Below, one piece after another: positions 45,048 to 54,084 of a stretch of 64,000 nucleotides of DNA. Source of the DNA: Terrabacter sp. Ter38 (GTDB taxonomy: Bacteria; Actinomycetota; Actinomycetes; Actinomycetales; Dermatophilaceae); contig NZ_JALJRZ010000006.1 in the NCBI RefSeq assembly GCF_024519435.1, positions 1-64,000 of the forward strand, given 5' to 3'. The first letter of the stretch is position 1; the number at the start of each line of letters is the position of its first letter. The notes below the pieces were generated by a model, which worked only from the letters and a program-made list of their open reading frames with translations, made no database searches and was not told where the DNA came from. A program made the position numbers and the translations under genes.

Positions 45048-46714
45048 CGTCTCCGACCCGGGCCAGGACCGGCCGCCGCGTCGCCGACGGCATCCTCAGC
45101 ACCCTCGCCGTCCTGCTCGTCTGGGTCGCGCTCGTCGCTCCCGACCCGGCAGTCGGCTGGTCGCCGACACCGTTGGCCCTGCTCCGGATCCCCGTCGAGG
45201 CCCTGGTCCTCGTGGCCGGGCTCCTGCTCCTGCGCGGGGTGGCTGCGCGGTCCTTCGCGATCGCGGTCGGACTCGCCCTCGGGGTCCTCCTCGTCGTCCG
45301 GGTCCTCGACGCGGCCTTCCTCGCCACGCTCTACCGGACGTTCAACCCGCTCACCGACTGGCGCTACGCGGGGTCGGCCACCGACCTCATCGGCGACTCG
45401 GCCGGCCCGGTGACCGCCGTGCTGGCCGTCGTCGCGGCGGGGCTGCTCCTGCTCGGCATCGTCGTGCTGACCCCCTTGGCCCTACGACGTGTCGGGCGGG
45501 TCGTCGAACGCCACCGGACCGGAGCGATGCGCGCCCTGGCGGCCGGGGCCGTCGCCTGGGGCGTCTGCGCCTCGCTCGGGCTCGGCGTCACGGCCGACCT
45601 GCCCGGCGCCTCGTCGAGCTCGGCGGCCCTCGCCGGCCGCGAGTTCACGTCGGTGCGCGACGGCCTCCACGACCAGGACGTCTTCGCCGCGCAGATCGCC
45701 GTCGACCCGTACCGCGACACCGCGCCGGGCAGCCTGCTGACCGCATTGCGCGGCAAGGACGTCGTCGTCGTCTTCGTCGAGAGCTACGGGAAGGTCGCCG
45801 TCGACGAGAGCCCCGACGTGGCAAGGGCGCTCACGGCCGGGACGAACGGGCTGGAGGAGTCCGGCTACACGACGCGCAGCGCGTGGCTCACGTCCCCGAC
45901 CTTCGGGGGGATCAGCTGGCTGGCCCACTCCACCCTCCAGTCCGGACTCTGGGTGAGCAGTCAGCAGCGCTACGACCAGCTCCTCGACACGGCAACGGCG
46001 GCCACCCACCGGCTCACCCTCGCGGGTGCCTTCGCCCAGGCCGGGTGGCGCACCGTCGACGTCATCCCGGCCAACCGTCACGACTGGCCCGAGGGCAAGG
46101 CCTTCTACGGCTACGACACCGTCTACGACGCACGCACCCTGGGCTACGCCGGCCCCGGCTTCGGCTACGCCCCGATGCCCGACCAGTACACGCTGTCGGC
46201 CTTCGACCGGCTCGAGCTGCAGCGCCGCCCACCCGGTCGACGGCCGCCGGTCATGGCCGAGATCGACCTCGTGACGAGCCACGTCCCCTGGGCGCCGCTG
46301 CCGCGACTGCTCGACTGGGCGGCGATCGGCGACGGCTCCCCCTACCTCGCCCAGGCGGGGCTCGCGACGCCACGCGACGTGGTGTGGAGCAGCGCCGAGA
46401 GGGTGCGGGCGGCATACGGCCAGACGGTCGCGTACTCCCTCGACAGCGTCGTGTCGTTCCTGCGCGCGACCCACGACGACGACCTCGTCGTCCTCGTGCT
46501 CGGCGACCACCAGCCGGTCAGCATCGTCTCGGGCGAGCACGCCGGGCACGACGTGCCGGTCAGCATCGTCTCCCGCGACCCGGCCGTGCTCGCGCGCATC
46601 TCCTCGTGGGGCTGGCAGGACGGGCTGCGGCCCGGACCCGCGGCTCCGGTGTGGCCCATGGACCGCTTCCGCGACCGCTTCCTCACCGCCTACGGCCCTT
46701 CGGGCGGCGGCTGA
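45044..46714 (+). CDS. Membrane-anchored sulfatase/LtaS-fold hydrolase or transferase
   Basis: 556 residues from GTG 45044. Four to five membrane helices fill residues 1-180 and an extracytoplasmic alkaline-phosphatase-superfamily domain follows: VVVVFVESYGKVAV, TRSAWLTSPTFGGISWLAHSTLQSG (probable nucleophile Thr/Ser), DVIPANRHDWPEG, MAEIDLVTSHVPWAP and VLVLGDHQPVS (metal-binding Asp-His). This is the layout of LtaS and phosphoethanolamine or phosphoglycerol transferases that act on envelope lipids and glycans outside the membrane. With the CDP-alcohol transferase it suggests a phosphodiester-containing envelope compound. The exact reaction is not readable. Confidence 0.85.
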   Translation: MTSPTRARTGRRVADGILSTLAVLLVWVALVAPDPAVGWSPTPLALLRIPVEALVLVAGLLLLRGVAARSFAIAVGLALGVLLVVRVLDAAFLATLYRTFNPLTDWRYAGSATDLIGDSAGPVTAVLAVVAAGLLLLGIVVLTPLALRRVGRVVERHRTGAMRALAAGAVAWGVCASLGLGVTADLPGASSSSAALAGREFTSVRDGLHDQDVFAAQIAVDPYRDTAPGSLLTALRGKDVVVVFVESYGKVAVDESPDVARALTAGTNGLEESGYTTRSAWLTSPTFGGISWLAHSTLQSGLWVSSQQRYDQLLDTATAATHRLTLAGAFAQAGWRTVDVIPANRHDWPEGKAFYGYDTVYDARTLGYAGPGFGYAPMPDQYTLSAFDRLELQRRPPGRRPPVMAEIDLVTSHVPWAPLPRLLDWAAIGDGSPYLAQAGLATPRDVVWSSAERVRAAYGQTVAYSLDSVVSFLRATHDDDLVVLVLGDHQPVSIVSGEHAGHDVPVSIVSRDPAVLARISSWGWQDGLRPGPAAPVWPMDRFRDRFLTAYGPSGGG

Positions 46715-46809
46715 ACCGTCGCCCACGTCGGAGCGTCTTCAGGGAAGGAGGTCCAACACCGCGACGCCAACGGGACGCCGCGGCGCGACCCGGACGACAG
46801 GAGCGCATC

Positions 46810-47199
46810 ATGAGACTCCGAGGCGTGGGAGCGGTGGCGTTGCTCGTCTCCGCCGCCGTCCACCTCTACCTGTGGTTCGACGGGGTGCGCAACCAGAGCG
46901 TGGGCCCGATGTTCCTCATCAACGTCGTGGCGGGGGTCGTCATCGCGATCCTGCTGCTGCGCTGGGAGCACTGGGTCCCCGCGTTCCTGACCGCCGGTTT
47001 CGGGGCCGCGACGCTCGGGGCGTTCGTCATCGCGTCCACCGTCGGACTGCTCGGCGTGCACACCGTTTGGGCGGGCGGGTCGGTCTGGACGGCCGCGATC
47101 GCCGAGGTGGTCTGCATCGTCGTCGGCGGCCTCCTGCTGCTGCATGGGCGGTCGGTGGCGCCCCAGCTGACGCAACCCGCCAAGCGGCACGCCGCCTGA
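46810..47199 (+). CDS. Small four-helix membrane protein, unknown function
   Basis: 129 residues; ATG 46810 follows AGGAG at normal spacing. Four hydrophobic stretches (about 5-22, 33-52, 57-80, 88-112), conserved-looking starts VSAAVHLYLWFDGVR and a basic C-terminus. I do not recognise a named family; similar short proteins are widespread in actinobacteria. The gap 46715-46809 holds only its ribosome-binding site and gives no sign of a promoter I can name. Confidence 0.75.
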   Translation: MRLRGVGAVALLVSAAVHLYLWFDGVRNQSVGPMFLINVVAGVVIAILLLRWEHWVPAFLTAGFGAATLGAFVIASTVGLLGVHTVWAGGSVWTAAIAEVVCIVVGGLLLLHGRSVAPQLTQPAKRHAA

Positions 47200-47294
47200 G
47201 CCTCACCCGCATCGGGGGATGCGGGCGCCCCCCGCGCGACGGGAGGCTCGGAGGACAGGTCGCAGGCCTGTCCCCGTGACACCCGGAGGTCGAG

Positions 47295-48482
47295 ATGCCC
47301 GCACGACTTCGCTCGGTGCTGGCCGCCGTGCTCCTCGTCATCGGCGTCGTGCTCGTGCCCGTCGGGGTCACCGCGACGTGGCTGCGCACGACGGTGACCG
47401 ACACCGACAACTGGGTCGAGACCGTGACCCCGCTCGCCACCGACCCGGCCGTGACCGCGTTCGTCGAGGATCGTGCGACGGCACGCGTCCTGGTCGCCAT
47501 CAGCGACCAGCACCTGGTCGACCGAGCCCTCGAGGCGCTCGAAGCCGGAGGCCGACCGGTCGAAGCACGAGCACTCGGGCTGCTCAAAGCTCCTCTCGCG
47601 GCCCAGGTCGAGCAGGTCGTGCGCCGTGTCGTCACGGCCGTCGTCGGGAGCGACCAGTTCGCCACGGTCTGGGTCGCCGCCAACCAGGTCTCGCACGCCC
47701 AGCTCGTCGCCGTGCTCTCGCGGTCACCCGACGGCGCCATCGTCGACAACGGGACCGACGTCAGCATCGACATCGGCAACATCGTCGAGCCCATCGAGCA
47801 GCGTCTCGTCGCCGCGGGGGTCCCGCTCGTCGACAAGCTGCCGCCGATCACCGTCTCGGTCCCCCTGCTGCCGAGCAGCGACCTCGACACCGCGCGCACC
47901 GCCTACAACGCCCTGCGCCTCGGCGGCGTGGCCCTGCCGCTGCTGGCTCTCGCGTTCCTCGCCGGTGGGGTCGCCATGGCGCGCGACCGCCGTCGAGCAC
48001 TGGTACGCGTGGGGCTCGGTGCCGCTGTCGCCTGTGTCGTGCTCGTGCTGGGGCTGTCGTTGGCCCGTTCGCACGTGGCGAGCAGCCTGCCGCCCGGCGC
48101 CTCCGCAGCCGCGGTCTCCGTCATCGACACGCTCACCGAGGGCCTGCGCCAGCTCGTGCGGGTCGTCGTCGTGGTCGCCCTCGCCGTGATGCTCGTCGCC
48201 CTCGTCGTCGGCCCGTCGCGCGGGGCCCGCCGGGTGCGGTCCCTGGCCGCCGCCGGGTGGAACGGTGCCCGCGGCGGGATGGACCGCGCCGCCGGCACGC
48301 CGCTCGCGATCCCGGTCTCCATCGGGGTCGCCGTCGTCTGCGTTCTCGTCGTCGTCTTCGCCGGCGACCTCGGAACCGGCTGGACAGTCCTGCTCGCCAC
48401 CGTGGCCGCCCTGGCGCTCGTCGTCGCGGCCCTCGCCGGTCGCGGCGCGGCCCAGGTCAGCGGCCCGGCCGGAGGACCGTGA
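47295..48482 (+). CDS. Actinobacterial integral membrane protein, unknown function
   Basis: 395 residues. One N-terminal helix (about 8-30), then an extracytoplasmic domain (about 30-205: TVTDTDNWVETVTPLATDPAV and NGTDVSIDIGNIVEP), then three or four helices from about 208 to 380. The NWVxTVxPLAxDPAV pattern recurs in uncharacterised actinobacterial proteins. Preceded by a GGAGGT-like site in CCCGGAGGTCGAG at 47280-47293. No function can be assigned. Ends two bases before a hairpin. Confidence 0.8.
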   Translation: MPARLRSVLAAVLLVIGVVLVPVGVTATWLRTTVTDTDNWVETVTPLATDPAVTAFVEDRATARVLVAISDQHLVDRALEALEAGGRPVEARALGLLKAPLAAQVEQVVRRVVTAVVGSDQFATVWVAANQVSHAQLVAVLSRSPDGAIVDNGTDVSIDIGNIVEPIEQRLVAAGVPLVDKLPPITVSVPLLPSSDLDTARTAYNALRLGGVALPLLALAFLAGGVAMARDRRRALVRVGLGAAVACVVLVLGLSLARSHVASSLPPGASAAAVSVIDTLTEGLRQLVRVVVVVALAVMLVALVVGPSRGARRVRSLAAAGWNGARGGMDRAAGTPLAIPVSIGVAVVCVLVVVFAGDLGTGWTVLLATVAALALVVAALAGRGAAQVSGPAGGP

Positions 48483-48497
48483 CGCCCGTGGGGCGTC
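48481..48497 (+). terminator. Hairpin GACGCCC-GTG-GGGCGTC
   Basis: A 7-bp perfect stem with a 3-base loop that begins within the stop codon of the membrane protein gene and lies just before the convergent GH3 gene. Confidence 0.6.
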
Positions 48498-48509
48498 CCC
48501 CGACCTGCC

Positions 48510-50912
48510 TCAAGGCCATGACAGGCGAGCTCTGACGTCCCCGAGCCCGCGGGCGACGAGCAGGGTCCCCCCGCCCTCGAGGCGAGCCCACGATCCCGAG
48601 GCACTGTCCCAGCGACGCCACATCCGCTCATCACACGGCACGTCCACGGTCGAGCTGGCACCGGGGTCGACCTCGACGGCGCGCCAGCCGACGAGTCGCA
48701 CCGGCTGGGTGGGGTCACCGGGCTCGAGGTAGACCTGCACGACCTCGCGGGAGGTGCGGTCCGAGGTGTTGGTGACGGTCGCCGAGACCACGACCGCGGC
48801 GTTCTCCGTCGACGACAGGGCGACGTCGGAGTAGTCCCATGCCCCGTAGCCGAGGCCGTGGCCGAACCAGAGGGCCGGAGCGGGAGCCCGGCCCGCGTGG
48901 TGTCCGCGGTAGCCGATGAACGAGCCCTCGGCATACTCCACCGCCCCGTCGACCGGGGTGACGCCCCATGCCGGGGCGGCGCCGTCGGCCTGCGGGTAGG
49001 ACGTGACGAGCCGCCCCGAGGGCTCGATGTCACCGAGCAGGGCCGAGGCCACGGCATGACCGCCTTCCTGGCCAGGGATGCCGGCGATGAGGACGGCGTC
49101 CACCTCGTCGAACCACGGCATGAGCACGGGGGTGGCCGCGTTGACGACCACGACGGTCCGACGCGCCGCCGCCGCGACGGCGGCGACGAGGTCGTCCTGA
49201 CGACCCGGGAGGGCAAGCGTGGTCTTGTCGACGGCCTCGGTCTCCTGCTCCTCGGTCAGTCCCACGACGACCACCGCGACCTCCGCCACCGCCGCAGCGG
49301 CCGCGGCGTCGGCAATGACGTCGCTCGCGGGGCGTGGTGCCGGGCGGCCCACGACGGAGAGCCGACCGAACGGCACACCGGTCGACCGTCGTTCGGCCAC
49401 CAGCTCGACCGGGCCGGCGGAGTCGACGAGCGTCGTCCAGCCGGGCGGGGTCAGGAGCGCCTCACCGACGTCGCCGCTCGACAGGCCGAGCGTGACGTCA
49501 TGGGCGACGCCGTCGACTCGCACCGTCCACGCGCCGACGCCCACGACCCCGACCTCGCGGGGCCCGTTGCCCGCGACCACCGCCTCGAGCCTCATGACGT
49601 CCGGGACCTCGGGCAACCCGTCGTCGACGCCGAACGAGACCGTCGCGTCATCGACGTGGCGGTCGACGACGACCGCGCCGTCGGCCGTCGTGGCCGTGTA
49701 GTGGATGCCCGCCGCGCCGCCGTGTGGGTCGGTCACGACGTCGAGGTCGGCCGGCACAGGACGCGAGCGCACCTCGACGCCGTCGACGACGTCGACGTCG
49801 ACGAGGCGGGCCGACAGCGCCTCGGCCACGCTGACCTGATGCGGCGGCGTCACCTGGGCGGAGCCGCCACCCATGTCGATGGTCCGGGTCGCGTGCCGCC
49901 CGATCAGCGCCACCCGTGTCGCCCTGTCCAGGGGCAGGCTGCCGTCGTTGCGCACGACCGACATCCCTCGCGCCGCGATCCTCTCGAGCTGCTGCCGGCG
50001 CACGGGGTCGGTCGGCGCCGGGCACTCCGTCGACCACGTGCGGCCACCGTCGAGGGCCCCGACCCGACCTGCGAGTCGAAGCAGCCGGCGAAGGTGCTCG
50101 TCGACGGTGGACCCGTCCACGTCGCCGCTCTCGACGGCGGCGACCAGAGCGGCGCCCCAAGGTCCGTCGGGCCCGGGCATGACGAGGTCGAGACCACCGT
50201 TGGCGGCCGCGGCTGCCGACTTCGTCGCGAACCAGTCGGACATGAGGAGGCCGTCCCAGCCCCACTCCCCCTTGACGATGCCGTTGTTGACGGCGTGCTG
50301 CTCGGTCGCGGGCACGCCGTTGACGTCGTTGTAGGCGGCCATGATCGACCAGGGGTGGGAGTCCTCGACGGCGATCTCGAACGGCAGCAGGTAGAGCTCA
50401 CGGAGCGTCGACTCGTCCACGACGCTGTTGACCGTGTGCCGGTCGGTCTCGGACTCGTTGGCCACGAGGTGCTTGAGACACGCGCCGATACCGTTGCCCT
50501 GCAAGCCCTTCACGTATGCCGCCGCGAGCCGTCCGGTGAGCAGCGGGTCCTCCGAGTACGCCTCGAAGAGACGACCTCCGAGGGGCGAGCGGTGCAGGTT
50601 GATGGTCGGGCCGAGCACGACGTGGATGTGCTGTCGCTCCGCCTCCTCGGCCAGCACCTGGCCGACCTCGTGAGCGAGGTCCTCGTCCCACGCAGAGGCG
50701 ATGAGGGTGGCGTTGGGCAGCAGCGCCACCTCGTCGCCACCGACGAACTCGAGACCACGAACTCCGGTCGGCCCGTCGGAGAAGGCCATCGTGCCGAGGC
50801 CGATGGAGTCCTCGCTCTGCAGCGTGAACATCGTGGCGCCGGTCAGCAGGCGCACCTTGCCCTGCAGGTCGAGCGCGGCGATGCGGGCGTCCAGGTCGAC
50901 GTCGTCGGTCAT
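48510..50912 (-). CDS. Glycoside hydrolase family 3 (beta-glucosidase type), cytoplasmic
   Basis: 800 residues. GH3 N-terminal barrel with FSDGPTGVRG, ATLIASAWDEDLAHEVG, NLHRSPLGGRLFEAYSEDP, KHLVANESETDRH (Lys147-His148) and the nucleophile Asp226 in DGLLMSDWFAT; GH3 C-terminal domain (RNDGSLPLD, GGGSAQVTPPH) and a final Fn3-like domain (NTSDRTSREVVQVYLEPG). No signal peptide. It would hydrolyse beta-glucosidic bonds of imported glycosides, for instance the glucose left after removal of rhamnose. Twelve bases after the GH78 gene on the same strand. Confidence 0.93.
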   Translation of the reverse strand: MTDDVDLDARIAALDLQGKVRLLTGATMFTLQSEDSIGLGTMAFSDGPTGVRGLEFVGGDEVALLPNATLIASAWDEDLAHEVGQVLAEEAERQHIHVVLGPTINLHRSPLGGRLFEAYSEDPLLTGRLAAAYVKGLQGNGIGACLKHLVANESETDRHTVNSVVDESTLRELYLLPFEIAVEDSHPWSIMAAYNDVNGVPATEQHAVNNGIVKGEWGWDGLLMSDWFATKSAAAAANGGLDLVMPGPDGPWGAALVAAVESGDVDGSTVDEHLRRLLRLAGRVGALDGGRTWSTECPAPTDPVRRQQLERIAARGMSVVRNDGSLPLDRATRVALIGRHATRTIDMGGGSAQVTPPHQVSVAEALSARLVDVDVVDGVEVRSRPVPADLDVVTDPHGGAAGIHYTATTADGAVVVDRHVDDATVSFGVDDGLPEVPDVMRLEAVVAGNGPREVGVVGVGAWTVRVDGVAHDVTLGLSSGDVGEALLTPPGWTTLVDSAGPVELVAERRSTGVPFGRLSVVGRPAPRPASDVIADAAAAAAVAEVAVVVVGLTEEQETEAVDKTTLALPGRQDDLVAAVAAAARRTVVVVNAATPVLMPWFDEVDAVLIAGIPGQEGGHAVASALLGDIEPSGRLVTSYPQADGAAPAWGVTPVDGAVEYAEGSFIGYRGHHAGRAPAPALWFGHGLGYGAWDYSDVALSSTENAAVVVSATVTNTSDRTSREVVQVYLEPGDPTQPVRLVGWRAVEVDPGASSTVDVPCDERMWRRWDSASGSWARLEGGGTLLVARGLGDVRARLSWP

Positions 50913-50924
50913 GGGACCACCCTC

Positions 50925-53183
50925 TCAGGCCAGCGTCGTCGCATAGTGGTGAACGCCCGCGGAGCACTCCACGGCATCCGACCCCGGCACGCTCACCGTT
51001 GCCGTGACGCCGTCGGGCACGGTGACGTCGAGCTCGAACCGGTTGCCCTCGAGCGACCACGACGTCGCGATCCGGCCGTGCGGCGTGTCGAGGGCTGCCC
51101 GGGCCCAGGTCAGCCCACCGCCCGGCCGCGGCTCGACGCGCACCCGCGAGTAGCCGGGGGCGAGCGGGGCGATGCCGCCGATGGCTCGGTGCATCCAGTC
51201 AGCCACCGCGCCGAGGGCGTAGTGGTTGAAGCTCGTCATCTCTCCCGGGTTGATCGTCCCGTCGGGCAACATCGAGTCCCAGCGCTCCCACACCGTGGTC
51301 GCTCCCATCGAGACGGGGTAGAGCCATGACGGGCACTCCCGCTCGAGCAGCAGGCCGTAGGCGTCGTCGAGGTGACCGGTGGCCGCGAGCGCCCCGGTGA
51401 CGAAGGGCGTCCCGGCGAACCCCGTGGAGACCCGGTAGCCGTTCGCCCGCGCCAGCTCGGCCAGGCGGTCGCCGGCACCCTGCCGGTCGGCGCCGTCGAG
51501 CAGGTCGAACTCGATCGCCAGGGCGTAGACGGTCGCGCAGTCGCTCGTGACCCGACCCCCCTCCGAGACGTAGTGCTTGCCGAAGGCCGACCGGACGCGG
51601 TCTGCGAGTGCCGAGAAGTACCCGGCGTCGTCGGCCTTCCCGAGCGCCTCGGCCGCCGCCGAGACCTGACGCAACGTGCGGTGGTAGCAGGCCGTCGCCA
51701 CGACGCCGTTGTCGGCCTTCGCCTTGATCGGGTCGTCCGGCGGCGCCTGCGGGTCGAGCCAGTCGCCGAACTGGAAGCCGGTGTCCCACAGGTCCGTCTC
51801 GGAGAGCAGCGACTCGACGCGCCGGGCGTGGGCGGTCATGGCCGGGTAGTGCCGCGCGAGGGCCTCCCGGTCGCCGTACGCCTGCCAGAGCGCCCACGGC
51901 ACCCACACGGCGGCATCGCTCCAGATGGCCGTGCTCTCGGGCGCCGGGAAGTCCGACGGTGCGTCGATGTACTTGAGGACGTCGGGCACGACGAAGGGCA
52001 CGAGCCCGTCGGCGTGCCGTTGCTCGAGGTCGACGTCGACGAGCCAGCTGTCGAGGAAGCCGGAGACGTCGTAGAGGTAGGCGGCGCTGGGGGCAAAGGC
52101 CGCGATGTCGCCGGTCCAGCCGAGGCGTTCGTCGCGCTGCGGGCAGTCGGTCGGCACGTCGAGGACGTTGCCCTTGAGCCCCCAGACGACGTTGCGGTGC
52201 AGCTGGTTGAGCAGGTCGTCCGAGCACTCGAAGGTGCCGGTACGGCGCAGCTCCGAGTGCACGACGACCGCCTCGAGGTCGTCAGCGGTGACCTCGCCCG
52301 GCCACCCGGTCACCTCGGCGTAGCGGAAGCCGTGGAAGGTCATGGTGGGCTCGAAGGAGTCGACTCCGCCGCTGAGAATGATGCGGTCCGTCGCTGCCGC
52401 CGAGCGCAGGGGTCGGGTGCCCAGCTCGTCGTGCTCGAGCACCTCGGCGTGCCGGAGGGTGATCTCGGTGCCGGCGGGCCCTTGCACCCTGAAGCGCAGC
52501 CAGCCGACGAGGTTCTGACCGAAGTCGACGAGGGTGGCTCCGGCGGGCGAGGTCCACACCCGCACGGGGCGCAGCACCTCGTGGCGGCGGACCGGCGGGC
52601 CGACGTAGGGCTGCAGCCGCCCGGCATCGTGCTCCACCGGGTGCACCCCGACCCATCCGGTCAGGTCCGCCCCCGGCACCGTCCAGGCGCTGGAGGCCAG
52701 CCGGGCGTCGATGGACTGGCCGTCATAGAGGTCGTTCGACGTGGTGGCGGACGGGCCGGCCTGCCAGGTGGCATCGGTGCCGACCACCTGGCGATGGCCG
52801 TCGGCGAACTCGACGTGCAGCTCGGCCAGGCCGGCCAGCTCGGAGCCGTAGAACGCTCTGTTTCCGGTCCAGCCCAGTCGGCCGCGGAACCATCCGTTGC
52901 CGAGCGCGAGCCCCAGCACCGAGGTGTCGGCCACGAGGGCGGTGACGTCGTACGAGGCGTAGCGCAGTCGCCACTCGTAGCTGCTCCATCCCGGGGTGAG
53001 AACGTCCTCGCTGACGGCCGCGCCGTTGATGCTCGGTTCGACGACTCCGTGGGCCGTCACGTGGAGGGTGGCTGTGACCACGTCGCCGTGACCGGAATCG
53101 AGGCTGAACTCCTTGCGCAGCAAGGGCGCTCCGGCGAAGTCGTCGTCGGGGGCGATGAGGTCCGCGGACCAGTGGTGGGTCAT
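50925..53183 (-). CDS. Alpha-L-rhamnosidase, glycoside hydrolase family 78
   Basis: 752 residues. N-terminal beta domains (LRKEFSLDSG, LTPGWSSYEWRLRYASYDVT), then the catalytic (alpha/alpha)6 barrel with VPTDCPQRDERLGWTGD, which holds the catalytic Asp/Glu of GH78, and PVSMGATTVWERWDSMLPDG; a C-terminal beta-sandwich begins near GYSRVRVEPRP. Releases L-rhamnose from alpha-rhamnosides. No signal peptide, so it acts on imported oligosaccharides or plant glycosides. It supplies rhamnose for the pathway encoded at 56605-61342. Confidence 0.95.
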   Translation of the reverse strand: MTHHWSADLIAPDDDFAGAPLLRKEFSLDSGHGDVVTATLHVTAHGVVEPSINGAAVSEDVLTPGWSSYEWRLRYASYDVTALVADTSVLGLALGNGWFRGRLGWTGNRAFYGSELAGLAELHVEFADGHRQVVGTDATWQAGPSATTSNDLYDGQSIDARLASSAWTVPGADLTGWVGVHPVEHDAGRLQPYVGPPVRRHEVLRPVRVWTSPAGATLVDFGQNLVGWLRFRVQGPAGTEITLRHAEVLEHDELGTRPLRSAAATDRIILSGGVDSFEPTMTFHGFRYAEVTGWPGEVTADDLEAVVVHSELRRTGTFECSDDLLNQLHRNVVWGLKGNVLDVPTDCPQRDERLGWTGDIAAFAPSAAYLYDVSGFLDSWLVDVDLEQRHADGLVPFVVPDVLKYIDAPSDFPAPESTAIWSDAAVWVPWALWQAYGDREALARHYPAMTAHARRVESLLSETDLWDTGFQFGDWLDPQAPPDDPIKAKADNGVVATACYHRTLRQVSAAAEALGKADDAGYFSALADRVRSAFGKHYVSEGGRVTSDCATVYALAIEFDLLDGADRQGAGDRLAELARANGYRVSTGFAGTPFVTGALAATGHLDDAYGLLLERECPSWLYPVSMGATTVWERWDSMLPDGTINPGEMTSFNHYALGAVADWMHRAIGGIAPLAPGYSRVRVEPRPGGGLTWARAALDTPHGRIATSWSLEGNRFELDVTVPDGVTATVSVPGSDAVECSAGVHHYATTLA

Positions 53184-53213
53184 GGTTGCCTTTCAGGGGG
53201 AGTCCGGTGGTGC

Positions 53214-53231
53214 CGGGGCCGGAGGGCCCCG
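53214..53231 (-). terminator. Hairpin between ABC permease and GH78 genes
   Basis: CGGGGCC-GGAG-GGCCCCG, a 7-bp perfect stem in the 73-base gap; it may lower expression of the glycosidases relative to the transporter. Confidence 0.45.
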
Positions 53232-53256
53232 CGCCTCGACTGGAGGTGAGTGTGTG

Positions 53257-54084
53257 TCAGCCCTTGACCGCACCGGACGTCATGCCCGCGACGATCTTGC
53301 GGTTGAAGAAGATGAAGAGGATCAGCGGCGGGATCGTCACGAGCACGATGTTCATGAAGAGCAGGTTGTACTGCGTGTTGAACTGGCTCAGGAAGTTGTA
53401 GAGCGTCAGCTGCACGGTGGCGTTCTCGTCGCCCGGCAGGAAGTAGAGCGGGTTGACGAAGTCGTTGAAGATGAAGACCGACGACGTGAGGATCACCGTG
53501 ATCGTGACCGGGCGCAGCAGGGGGAAGATCACCCGGAAGAACAGCGAGAGTCCCGTGCAGCCGTCGATCATGGCGGCCTCGTCGAGCTCGCGGGGGATGG
53601 CCGCGACGAAGGCGCGGAAGAGCAGCACGCAGAAGGCCATGTTGAAGGCCACCTCGACGAGGATCAGCCCGGGGAGCGTCTTGAAGATGTGCAGCTGCTG
53701 GAGCACCCAGATCGTCGGGACGACCGCGGGCGGGATGATCAGGCCGGACAGCACCAGGACGTTCGCGACGTTCGCGACCCTGCCAGGTCGCCGTTGGATG
53801 ACATAGCCCACCATCGCACAGACCACCACGAGGATCGTGACGGAGACGACGGTGAGGATCGCGCTGTTGCGGAACGCCGTGAACAGGATGCCGTCGCGGG
53901 CCTCGAAGACCTCCTTGATGTTGTCGAGCACCGTCCACTGCGTCGGCAGGGAGAATGCCAGGTCCGCCGACTCGGACTCGTTCTTCGAGGCCGTGACGAA
54001 CATGAAGATGAACGGCACGATGAAGACCACCGCGGCGACGAGGATCGCCACCACCTCCAGGGATGTGCGTCGGGCAGCTCTCAT
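53257..54084 (-). CDS. Carbohydrate ABC transporter permease (MalG type)
   Basis: 275 residues from ATG 54084 (ATGA overlap with the other permease). Six membrane segments and the EAA loop ELDEAAMIDGCTGLSLFFRVIFPLL are characteristic of CUT1 family inner-membrane permeases. Partner of the permease encoded at 54081-55046. No ATPase gene is nearby, so a shared MsmK/UgpC-type ATPase is presumably used. Confidence 0.94.
   Translation of the reverse strand: MRAARRTSLEVVAILVAAVVFIVPFIFMFVTASKNESESADLAFSLPTQWTVLDNIKEVFEARDGILFTAFRNSAILTVVSVTILVVVCAMVGYVIQRRPGRVANVANVLVLSGLIIPPAVVPTIWVLQQLHIFKTLPGLILVEVAFNMAFCVLLFRAFVAAIPRELDEAAMIDGCTGLSLFFRVIFPLLRPVTITVILTSSVFIFNDFVNPLYFLPGDENATVQLTLYNFLSQFNTQYNLLFMNIVLVTIPPLILFIFFNRKIVAGMTSGAVKG

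Noticed and set aside
48858-51329. 823-residue plus-strand open frame opposite GH3/GH78
   Set aside because: It spans the junction of two real minus-strand glycosidase genes and has no motif.
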